A stretch of 64,000 bases of DNA from Miscanthus floridulus (lineage: Eukaryota; Streptophyta; Magnoliopsida; Poales; Poaceae): NCBI RefSeq assembly GCF_019320115.1, contig NC_089597.1, positions 119,852,000 to 119,915,999 on the forward strand, given 5' to 3'. The position numbers were made by a program, and so were the translations under genes. Positions 56,601 through 64,000 of this stretch are shown here, in pieces. A model generated the notes under the pieces. It worked only from the letters and a program-made list of their open reading frames with translations, was not told the origin of the DNA and did no database searches. Numbering within the stretch: position 1 is the first letter of the stretch; every line of letters begins with the position of its first letter.

Positions 56601-57231
56601 CAACACGATGCCCAGACGGCCATGCGCGCAACTGGAAGCAAGCCGAAGCTCGCCGACGGTGTAGCGCAAGCGGTGAACACTGTTCATCGAAATTACAAGT
56701 TTGCCATTCGCCAAAATTCACAAATTACTCCCAAATTTTCATAACAACTCAAAAATCTCCAAAAATAAAAGTTGTTCAAAATCAAAAGTTCTACAACTTT
56801 TCTTTTATAACCATTTCCTAATTCAGTCTAGATTTTGAAATGAACTTTTGAATTCAAATAGGGAAATTTAACGAATTACGCCTTTTGAATTACTCAAAAT
56901 TTTTCTAAACAACTTGAAAAACTCCAAAACTAAACTTTGTATAACTTGCCAAGCTCTACACTTTTGCTTTTGGGCCCAACCCCAAAATATGCTTAGATTT
57001 TGAAATGGATTTTCAGGGTAGGATTTAAATGTTGAAAAGCGGGGTTTTCTCGAAAAATTCAAAATCCAAACAAACATTGAACTTGAGTCAAACAATACAT
57101 TGCAATACATACCACATAAATATAAACTTGTATTAGTGTATGCATCTCAAAGTTTTCACCAAATGCCAAATGCTTTGCAATGCATATGATGACATGTCAG
57201 ATTTTAATATTTAAACACCCGGGGTGTTACA
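53642..57231 (-). repeat. TE7 LTR 3 (5'-most LTR of the element)
   Basis: 3590 bp, ending GGGGTGTTACA, then the duplication aaatg. It is the most divergent of the three LTRs: about two differences per 100 bp against LTR 1 in the blocks compared (for example 22 or so in 900 bp at 54075-54960). This divergence dates the original insertion relative to the much more recent duplication of the internal region. Confidence 0.9.
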
Positions 57232-57236
57232 AAATG
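57232..57236. repeat. Target-site duplication of TE7, right copy
   Basis: AAATG after the LTR end GTTACA, matching 34842-34846. TE6 integrase resumes directly after it. Confidence 0.9.
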
Positions 57237-57996
57237 GATCGAAGCTCGGCCGATCTCCATGATCAAATCCGAGCAAGCCGTGCTGTTCTTCCTCGACATC
57301 ATCCATCACTTTGGAGTACCAAACTCCATCATCATGGACAATGGCACATAGTTCACCGACAAGAAATTCCTTTGATTCTGCGATGAACAACACATCCGGA
57401 TCGATTGGGCTGTCGTCGCGCACCTCTAAACGAACGGGCAAGTCGAGCGCACAAACGGCATGCTACTACAGGGCCTCAAGCCTAGGATCTTCAACCGGTT
57501 AAACAAGTTCAGTGCACACTGGGTCGTCGAGCTCCCTATGGTGCTCTAGAGCCTGAGGACAACTCCCAGCCGGGCCACCGGCTATACGCCTTTCTTCATG
57601 GTCTACGGTTCCGAGGCTGTCCTCCCAACCAACCTCGACTATGGAGCACCAAGAATTAGAGCATACAATGAAAAGGGAGCCAAGGCATCCCACAAAGATG
57701 CCATGGACTAGCTAGACGAAGCCCGCGACATCGCCCTCCTCCGTTCGGCCAAGTACCAACAGACGCTATGACGGTACCACAGCCGACAGGTGCGGGACCG
57801 AGCCTTCAATGTCGAGGACCTAGTTCTCCACCTCGTGTAGAGCAACAAGGACCATCACAAGCTCTCCCCGCCCTGGGAAGGGCCATACGTCATCGCAGAA
57901 GTACTCTGGCCAGGTGCCTACAAGTTAAAAACCTTCAACGGTGAGGTCTTCACCAACGCCTGGAACATTGAGCGGCTACGTCGCTTTTACCCTTAA
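57237..57996 (+). pseudogene. TE6 integrase, second part (after TE7)
   Basis: Continues the integrase frame: FFLDIIHHFGVPNSIIMDNGT (second Asp), NGQVERTNGMLLQGLKP (catalytic Glu in the usual place), TTPSRATGYTPFFMVYGSEAV, YHSRQVRDRAF, SPPWEGPYVIAEVLWPGAYKL and the end WNIERLRRFYP with a stop at 57996. Several TAG and TGA stops lie inside (for example near 57348, 57372, 57427 and 57547), so it is inactive apart from being split. Confidence 0.85.
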
Positions 57997-58605
57997 ATAA
58001 ACACATACTTTTTCTTATCAGTTTTTGTGTTCAAGAATCACCGATCCCTAGTGACATCCGACCCCTACAAATTGCGAGGGGTTGGACCTCACCTGGGGGC
58101 TAATATAAGTATGTTTATCTTGCAAACACTCTATGTGTTATCTTTGTAAACATTCTCTGAGTCTTCCCTCTTTTCTCATGGCAAGTCCTAAAGGGCTAGG
58201 ATTTTAGGAACAAAATCTGAGTATAACTGGTAGGACTGCGGGAAACCCATGCCTCAGTGGCTATGGCCTCCTTGCTCACCAGCGTGATCAGAATTGGCTC
58301 GCCCACACTCCTAGTTTTTTGTGACCTTAAATACGGGAAGGGTCAGAAGGCACCAAACCTCTTTACAAAAAGAGGGAGAAGAGCTGAAAAGCTATTTGCC
58401 ATAACGAAAGTTGAAAACTTTTTCATTTTTTCCACAAATTCATTGCTTACAAAGTGATTTCATCATGAAAAGGACTAAAGTATTCATAAATACAAAAGAT
58501 TGTTCACTCGGAGGCTCCCCCATAACTTATTCGATTATAGTTTCTGACCAGTTCTACTATGAGCACTACTATGGTCGCCGCACCACGCTCTCCATCGGTG
58601 ACGTC
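57997..58605. other. 3' non-coding region of TE6
   Basis: No gene. It contains a module 'gatccctagtgacatccgacc...ggggttggacctcacctgggggcta' near 58045-58110, shared with TE1 (about 330-400) and with 59610-59650. It also has an 'aaactggt...ctcaccagcgtgatcagaat' block near 58215-58295, similar to 59755-59822. These are repeated pieces of the element's 3' untranslated DNA. Confidence 0.5.
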
Positions 58606-59022
58606 CTATCGCTCCATGGGATCCTCGAGGGTGCCATCATCTGCAACATCAAGCACCATGTCGGCGACTGTGGTGCCCTCGCCGGGGCGTCTAGGGACTA
58701 CGCCATCGTGATCAGCCGCAACCCTAACAACAGCACCTACGCTGGGGCGTGTAGGGACTACGCCAAAGTGATCAGTCGCAACCATGACAACGGCACCTAT
58801 GCCAGGGCATCTAGGGACTACACCATCATGATCAGCCGCAACCCTGACACTGGTGTCTAGGCGGGGGGCGTTTCCCGCCGAAGAAAGGCCACCACGAATG
58901 ACAGCAAAACTGATGACACTTAGCACCCTCCAGTGCACCTCCTCCTTTGGCGGAGGCGGCCCCTTCTTGGCGAAGCTGGCCGACACCATCTCATCTATGT
59001 TGGATGACCTACAGCTCGACAT
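58606..59022 (-). pseudogene. TE6 antisense accessory ORF fragment with 20-residue repeats
   Basis: 138 codons on the minus strand. The start resembles the N-terminus of another group of plant 'gypsy-type transposon' antisense proteins (IDEMVSASFAKKGPPPPKEE, then VHWRV). After about 55 residues it runs into three 20-residue repeats (VRVAADHDGVVPRRPG type) made by the 60-bp tandem repeat. The rest of the protein domain is missing. A TTAAATA box lies near 59200-59210 (minus strand). Position and orientation match the antisense ORF of TE1. Confidence 0.5.
58684..58863 (+). repeat. Three tandem 60-bp repeats in the TE6 3' region
   Basis: Units of 60 bp with core CTAGGGACTACGCCATCGTG then ATCAGCCGCAACCCTGACA. 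Because 60 is a multiple of 3, both the minus-strand accessory frame and a plus-strand frame (58411-58860) stay open through the array; only the minus one is believed to be coding. Confidence 0.8.
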
Positions 59023-59826
59023 CGCACTCTGGATTCATGAACGGACCTGTGAGTTCTCCTCTCCCTCGCATTACCCTCTCTCACTTAGGAATTGCCGCGA
59101 CATATGAACATGCTCGGTGAGAAGGAGAAAGGAGGAGAGGTAGCGGCTCAGGAATAGGTGAAGGAATGGGATGAGAGCTCCCCTCCCCCTCCCTATTTAA
59201 GGAAGAGGTGCAGCTACTGAGATAAGGCGAAAGGTTCGGATGAAAAACTCTCTTCCTTCCCCTATTCAATGCAAATGGGAAATCGATCTTGACGGGAACC
59301 TGAGGGGACGCGCCTGGACCGATGGGACATGCTCTGGTTGACGAGACATCACCTGGTCAAACAGGACAATTGCCTGGGTATGGCCCACCACTACCACACG
59401 CTGGGCGCGAGAATCAGGGTGCACCCGCATGCAGGTGACTCTCCCCTTCCCTAGGCAGGACCATGGAACAGCCCGACAACGGAACCCCCATCTAGGGGGG
59501 GCCCAACGGGCCTCTTGGGTCAATCAGATGGCCCAGGTAAAACGACAAACGAACGATCACTGAAAGATAAGCACCTCTATTTACTTACTTTGAGTGTTAA
59601 TTTCATTACCAAGCTTTCGACCCTAGCAACGGTAGGGGCACGGACATCGCTCGGGGGCTACCGAGAGTATCTACCTATTTGGACATTCTCATCGCCTGAG
59701 CCCTCCTTATGTTTAAAAACCAGAGACATGGGGTGCGGGTGTAATACTTTGAGTAAAACTGGACGAACCGCTAGACCCTATGCCTCGGCGGCTACGGTGT
59801 TTTTGTTCACCAGCATAATCGAATTC
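59023..59826. other. Distal 3' region of TE6
   Basis: No supported gene. 59080-59280 is pyrimidine-rich on the minus strand and probably the promoter side of the antisense ORF. 59600-59822 repeats the 3' module (CGACCCTAGCAACGG, CTCGGGGGCTACC and AAAACTGGACGAACC). It stops at aattc before TE8. Confidence 0.45.
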
Positions 59827-60590
59827 TGTTGACACAAAATGTGACGCACTGTGCCTCACACACAGCAAGCCGAAAAGCGTAGCTTCAATCGGGTTCCCGG
59901 GTGCTTCGTTATCCAGAAGCGTGCCAGTCAGTTTGACCTGAAAACTAACAAGGGATAAAACAATTAAATGTCAAACCGGAACATGTCGGGTAATACCAGA
60001 CATTTCCACATATACGGCCCTGAAGCCACTTACAATGACATACAGCTATAGAGAGCTATCTGCCAATGAGTTCATAAACCGTTTCGGCTAATCGTAAGAT
60101 GAATGCACGTGGAAACCTGAGCGCCGAATACACATGCATGGGAAGACATATTTGAACAAGTGAAATTAATTATGAGTTAACGCATAACCAAACTCGGCAG
60201 TCCAGCCGAATTGGGGTCCACGAAGAAGGAACATGCAAATAAAAACGATTAAACTAATCCAAAACCTGCATCTGCCGCATGACACCTAGTTTTGTTAAAG
60301 CTTAAACATGATTAACATGCATGAACCCGCGACATGTGACAACCTAGATTAAAATAATTCAGCCATTATGAGCACACTATCTAGTTGCAAAGGTATTATG
60401 AAAAGCAATGATCGTTGAAGCACGAATAAAACCACAAGAGAGAGAAGGCCGAACCATATCAATCTAGATTGGGCAGAAGTGTGTTACAAATATATATATA
60501 TATAATGTTCCGTAACATGCAACACTGGATAACTTAATGAATCTATTTAGATTTGCCATATCTAAAAGAGCCGATAACTATCTTGCTTTC
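59827..60590 (-). repeat. Putative 3' LTR or 3' end of TE8
   Basis: About 760 bp of non-coding DNA rich in GCCGA words (also seen in the TE8 coding part). It starts on the plus strand with TGTTGACACAAAATGTG, which gives a CA end on the minus strand. It contains a short TATATATATATATA run at 60490-60503. No second copy is available, and the sequence near 59905-59920 (minus strand CTGGCACGCTTCTGG) resembles an LTR/primer boundary, so the exact structure is unclear. Confidence 0.4.
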
Positions 60591-60591
60591 A

Positions 60592-63480
60592 CTAAGCATA
60601 TTGAGTAAACGCCTCCCATGGTAGTATGGCATGATGCCCATAAACTAGTTCATAGGGAGACGTTTGAGTGGATCCATGACAAGCCATTCGGTAAGCCCAC
60701 AGTGCTTCACTAAGAACCAAGTGCCATCTTCTTGGTTTTTCATCAATCTTCTTCTGAATGATTTTAATCATAATCTTATTTGATGCTTCTGCCTGACCAT
60801 TAGCTTGTGCATAATAAGGAGAAGAATTATACAACTTAATCCCCATATCTTTGGCAAAATCACAGAATTCTGAAGAAGTAAACTGAGTTCCTTGATCAGT
60901 TGTTACAGTTTGAGGAATCCCGAATCTGTGAATTATATGTTCCTTAACAAAACTGATCATATTTTCTGACGTTACCTTCTTCAACGGGATAGCTTCAACC
61001 CACTTGGTGAAATAATCCGTGGCCAAGAGTACAAACTTGTGTCCCTTATTAGAATGAGGATTGATCTGACCAATTAAATCTATACCCCATCCTCTGAACG
61101 GCCAAGGCTTGATTATAGGATTCATAGCAGACACTGGAACTTTTTGAATATTGCCGAATTTTTGACAATTGTGACACCCTTTGTAATATTCAAAACAATC
61201 TTCCAACATAGTTGGCCAAAAATAACCAGTTCTCCTGATTATCCACTTCATCCGATAAGCTGACTGATGTGCACCACACAATCCTTCGTGAACCTCATAC
61301 ATCACTTTCTTGGCCTCTTCTTGACTTAAACATTTGAGCAATACTCCATCGATGGACTTGTAATATAACTGATCATCAAGAAACACAAATTTGAGAGCTT
61401 TGTACCTGAGTTTTCGGGAAACCTTTTGAGATGGATTTTTCAGATAATTGGTAACTTCGCATCTCCAATCACCATCTAGTGGATCAGTATTTAAAACATC
61501 TTCCTCCATAGCAAAAACTTCCCGACTCTCTCGATATCCAGAAGCAGCTTGAGCTAACTTATTTGCTTCTTCATTGTACTCTCTAGGGATATGATGCAAG
61601 GTCACCATTAGAAAATTCTTCAAAAGTTCTCTGCACTCTTCATAATATTCTCTTAACACATTGTTCTTGCATTCATACTGATCATTCAGTTGATTAATCA
61701 CCAACTCAGAATCCCCAAAGATTTCAACAGCAACGGCCTTTACTTCTATAAGAAGCTGAAGCCCTCTAAGCAATGCTTCATACTCTGCCTGGTTGTTAGT
61801 AACATGAAATTCAATAGGAACTGCATACTCAAAAGCTTTTCCTTGTGGGGAAATCAAAAGAATACCAGCACCACCACCTTTGCTACAAGATGATCCATCG
61901 AAGAACAAGGCCCAAGGCACAATGCTTATCGCCTCAACAGAAAGATCTCGATGTTGGGTAATAAAATCGGCAATAATTTGACCCTTTACCGCCTTTGCCG
62001 ATTCATATCTTAAATTAAATTCCGACAACGCTAAAATCCATTTGCCAATTCTTCCATTCAAAATCGGCATTGATAGCATATGTTTGATTACATCAAAACT
62101 AGAAACCACCACGCATTCGGAATTTAACAAATAGTGCCGAGATTTGGTACATGAGTAATATACACACAAGCAAAGTTTTTCTGCAGCCGAATACCTTGTT
62201 TCTGGGTCTAACAGCTTTCGGCTAAGATAAGCTATGACTCTTTCTTTTCCTTCAAACTCTTGCATAAGGGCCGATCCTATCGTTAGGCTATCGGCCGCCA
62301 CATACAACTTAAAAGGCTTGTCAAGTTGTGGAGGTAGCAGCACAGGTGGTGCCTTCATATATTGCTTGATCTCATCAAAAGTCTTTTGTTGTATGTCACC
62401 CCATACAAATTTTTGATCCTTCTTGAGCTTTAATAAAGGAGAAAAGGGTAAAACTCTCTCTGATAGATTGGATATGAATCTTCTTACAAAGTTGATTTTG
62501 CCTAACAATGATTGTAATTCCGTGAGATTAGTTGGCGGCACAACTTTATCTATTGCTTCCATGCTCTTTTTCCCAACTTCAATTCCTCCTTTATGAACTA
62601 AAAATCCCAAAAACTCACCAGCCGAAACTCCAAAGGCACATTTGTTTGGATTCATCTTCAAGCCATGCTTTCTTGTGCACTCCAGAGTCTTTCTTAAATC
62701 AGCTAAATGTCTTTCATGATCTCTAGATTTGACTACTACATCATCGATGTAGATTTCTACAATCTTGCCGATCAGCTCGTGAAAAATATAATTTATAGCT
62801 CTTTGATAAGTTGCACTGGCATTCTTTAACCCAAACGTCATGACTATCCATTCGAACAAACCAATATGACCAGGACATCTGAAAGCTGTTTTCGAAATAT
62901 CTTCTATTGCCATAAAAATTTGGTTATAGCCAGCATTACCATTCATAAAACTAATGACTTCATAACCTGCTGCTGCATCTACCAGCAAATCGGCAACTGG
63001 CATTGGGTAACCATCCATGGGAGTAGCCTTATTAAGATTTCTGAAATCTATGCAAACTCTTATTTTTCCATTTTTCTTGTATACCGGTACTATATTTGAA
63101 ATCCACTCTGCATACTTGCATGGCCGAATGAAGTTTGCTTCTATTAACCTTTCAACCTCCTTCTTCACATCGGCCAATACTTCCTCTTTGTATATCTTCC
63201 TTGGAGGTTGTTTATAAGGACGAAATCCAGGTTTAATGGGTAATCGATGCTCAACAATGGAACGATCCAATCCAGGCATTTCCGTGTAATCCCAAGCAAA
63301 ACAATCTTTAAACTCTTTCAACAAATCTATCAACTTTGATTTATATTCTGGGTCTAACTTTGCACTAATATACATCGGCCTTGGCTTAGATCCATCACCA
63401 ACATTAATTTCTTCCAATTTATCAGCCGACATAAAACCACGTCCCAACTTTCCTTTGTTGCCATCGACGGGATTTCCCAT
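60592..63480 (-). CDS. TE8 pol: RT, two RNase H domains, integrase (962 codons)
   Basis: The largest open frame in the window. RT occupies residues about 60-340 with RVCIDFRNLNKATP (141-154), FGLKNASATYQR (216-227) and the YIDD box (244-247). A first RNase H-like region spans about 385-510. The second, Tat-type RNase H runs from about 523 to 650 with FFDGSS (Asp528), NQAEYEALL (Glu567) and FGDSELV (Asp590); the last acidic site is Asn (640) in EEANKLAQ. Integrase follows: His731, His738 and Cys769/Cys772, then Asp801, Asp862 and Glu898 (DD35E spacing). After GHHAILPWE (about 955) the frame departs and stops, so the integrase tail is lost. The ATG at 63480 need not be a real start; protease sits upstream in another phase. 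Confidence 0.85.
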   Translation of the reverse strand: MGNPVDGNKGKLGRGFMSADKLEEINVGDGSKPRPMYISAKLDPEYKSKLIDLLKEFKDCFAWDYTEMPGLDRSIVEHRLPIKPGFRPYKQPPRKIYKEEVLADVKKEVERLIEANFIRPCKYAEWISNIVPVYKKNGKIRVCIDFRNLNKATPMDGYPMPVADLLVDAAAGYEVISFMNGNAGYNQIFMAIEDISKTAFRCPGHIGLFEWIVMTFGLKNASATYQRAINYIFHELIGKIVEIYIDDVVVKSRDHERHLADLRKTLECTRKHGLKMNPNKCAFGVSAGEFLGFLVHKGGIEVGKKSMEAIDKVVPPTNLTELQSLLGKINFVRRFISNLSERVLPFSPLLKLKKDQKFVWGDIQQKTFDEIKQYMKAPPVLLPPQLDKPFKLYVAADSLTIGSALMQEFEGKERVIAYLSRKLLDPETRYSAAEKLCLCVYYSCTKSRHYLLNSECVVVSSFDVIKHMLSMPILNGRIGKWILALSEFNLRYESAKAVKGQIIADFITQHRDLSVEAISIVPWALFFDGSSCSKGGGAGILLISPQGKAFEYAVPIEFHVTNNQAEYEALLRGLQLLIEVKAVAVEIFGDSELVINQLNDQYECKNNVLREYYEECRELLKNFLMVTLHHIPREYNEEANKLAQAASGYRESREVFAMEEDVLNTDPLDGDWRCEVTNYLKNPSQKVSRKLRYKALKFVFLDDQLYYKSIDGVLLKCLSQEEAKKVMYEVHEGLCGAHQSAYRMKWIIRRTGYFWPTMLEDCFEYYKGCHNCQKFGNIQKVPVSAMNPIIKPWPFRGWGIDLIGQINPHSNKGHKFVLLATDYFTKWVEAIPLKKVTSENMISFVKEHIIHRFGIPQTVTTDQGTQFTSSEFCDFAKDMGIKLYNSSPYYAQANGQAEASNKIMIKIIQKKIDEKPRRWHLVLSEALWAYRMACHGSTQTSPYELVYGHHAILPWEAFTQYA

Positions 63481-64000
63481 TAAAAATTGCTATGAGAGCC
63501 GACTGCTTGGATCGGCTGTTGGCCTTCGCTGAAAACATTTACAGGACCTTCTTTCCACACTTTTCTAGAGAAACAATCGATGCCCTCATATTCCCAATAG
63601 GTAGATTATGTGGCAGCAACACTCACCGAATTATCAGTATGTACAACTTCAACATCATCTCCAATCCATTGAATGAGAATTTGATGCATAATTGAAGGAA
63701 TGCAACAATTAGCATGGATCCAATCTCTGCCCAAGAGTAGACTATATGCCCCCTTACCATCAATGACAAAAAAGGTAGTAATCAGAGTTTTCGATCCAAT
63801 GGTCAGCTCGACATGGATAGCACCTCGGGTATCGGAAGGATTGCCAGCAAAGTCCCTAAGCACCATGTCAGTTTTCAACAATTCTTCATTAGTCATCCCA
63901 AGTTTCCTGAAGGTAGTATAAGGCATGATATTGATAGCAGCCCCTCCATCAACAAACATTTTGGTCAAAGGCTTGCCATTGACATATCCTTTTAAATAGA
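63481..64000 (-). pseudogene. TE8 protease and linker to RT
   Basis: The open piece 63968-63606 encodes a retropepsin with FVDGGAAINIMPYTTF (active-site Asp with a D-G-G triplet, normal for this lineage) and LLLGRDWIHA. It is followed by the conserved-looking linker QWIGDDVEVVH. A TAA at 63606 and a frame change at the T-run near 63482 separate it from the pol frame, so the polyprotein is broken here. The gag region lies beyond the window. Confidence 0.8.

Larger units (their letters stand above)
34847..57231 (-). mobile_element. TE7: Tekay/Del chromovirus present as LTR-int-LTR-int-LTR
   Basis: Three LTRs (34847-38435, 44244-47833, 53642-57231) alternate with two internal regions (38436-44243 and 47834-53641, each 5808 bp). 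On the minus strand the LTR starts TGTAACACCCCGGG. The 3.6-kb LTR, Met primer site, gag-PR-RT-RH-IN order and C-terminal chromodomain fit Tekay/Del. The duplication aaatg flanks only the outermost LTR ends. The two internal copies give identical proteins with identical stop codons. The simplest reading is one insertion followed by unequal recombination between its LTRs on sister or homologous chromosomes, or an assembly duplication. Confidence 0.9.
28242..59826 (+). mobile_element. TE6: Tat-like Ty3/gypsy retrotransposon, split by TE7
   Basis: Plus-oriented: 5' LTR 28242-29490, gag, protease, RT, two RNase H domains and the first part of integrase up to 34846. TE7 follows (34847-57231). The rest of integrase resumes at 57237 and ends at 57996, followed by a 3' region with an antisense ORF. 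The second RNase H (YFDGSLMKKG) marks the Tat lineage. Integrase is cleanly rejoined when TE7 and one copy of aaatg are removed. All coding parts carry stops and shifts. The 3' LTR is not seen before TE8 starts at about 59827, so it is expected to the right of the window. Confidence 0.8.
59827..64000 (-). mobile_element. TE8: Tat-lineage Ty3/gypsy retrotransposon, 3' part
   Basis: Minus-oriented and continuing beyond the right edge. In the window are the protease, a 962-codon RT-RNase H-second RNase H-integrase frame and a terminal non-coding region. The second RNase H (WALFFDGSSCSKGGGAG) identifies the Tat lineage. Its left end lies inside the 3' region of TE6, so TE8 probably inserted into TE6. 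A duplication aattc (59822-59826) is predicted but cannot be confirmed. Confidence 0.75.

Noticed and set aside
34847..57231. Two independent insertions of the same element side by side
   Set aside because: Copies share one LTR, have no target duplication between them and carry the same nine stops.
58411..58860. Plus-strand frame of 149 codons
   Set aside because: Open only because the 60-bp repeat keeps both strands open; the minus-strand frame matches a known antisense protein start.
60490..60503. TATATATATATATA as a promoter
   Set aside because: Looks like a simple dinucleotide repeat with no adjacent supported transcript start.
1..64000. Intact host protein-coding gene, rRNA or microRNA locus
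   Set aside because: No multi-exon or long frame outside retroelements could be supported by reading; only one doubtful exon-like fragment (24577-24701) was kept.

Overview
The window is plant nuclear DNA, almost certainly from a grass and probably a panicoid such as the sorghum, sugarcane or maize relatives. The evidence is nested LTR retrotransposons of Ty3/gypsy lineages (Tat, Tekay/Del, and a Reina-like chromovirus), GC-rich LTR minisatellites with a CTCCGCCTCG core, tRNA-Met primer sites (TGGTATCAGAGC) and grass-type MITEs. Species is inference. I found no convincing intact host gene, rRNA or tRNA gene, CRISPR array or bacterial-type operon. Nearly every protein-like stretch is a relic of a retroelement polyprotein.

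Layout. I label the elements TE1 to TE8 from left to right. The left stack (1-19723) is built on TE2, a minus-strand chromovirus (4940-7463 plus 16987-19723). TE3 (7464-16986), with very long LTRs and no RT or integrase, sits inside its reverse transcriptase and is flanked by the 5-bp duplication acaca. TE1 (1-4939, plus strand, Tat-like) cuts TE2 at its integrase tail; only the 3' part of TE1 is in the window, including an antisense accessory ORF with its own TATA box and a 3' LTR with a 29-bp minisatellite. The spacer (19724-24701) holds a TGTTGCA-rich repeat tract, a degenerate ~146-bp tandem repeat broken by a MITE, poly-G runs, a 42-bp duplication and a second MITE.

The right stack (24702-64000) starts with a Ty1/copia remnant (TE4) and a gag-only element (TE5). 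TE5's 5' LTR is interrupted by TE6 (28242 to about 59826, plus strand, Tat-like). TE6's integrase is split by TE7 (34847-57231, minus strand, Tekay chromovirus with chromodomain), flanked by the duplication aaatg. TE8 (59827 to beyond 64000, minus strand, Tat lineage with two RNase H domains) lies in TE6's 3' region and carries the longest open frame of the window (962 codons).

The most unusual object is TE7: three LTRs and two internal regions (LTR-int-LTR-int-LTR, period about 9.4 kb). Only the outer ends carry the target duplication. Both internal copies share the same nine in-frame stops and look identical, and the middle LTR looks like a recombinant of the outer two. This fits unequal recombination of one inserted, already dead element, although an assembly artefact must be excluded. 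Each TE7 unit also has an additional acidic, coiled-coil-like reading frame upstream of gag. All polyproteins except most of TE8 pol are visibly broken, so the region reads as silent, methylation-aged heterochromatin.
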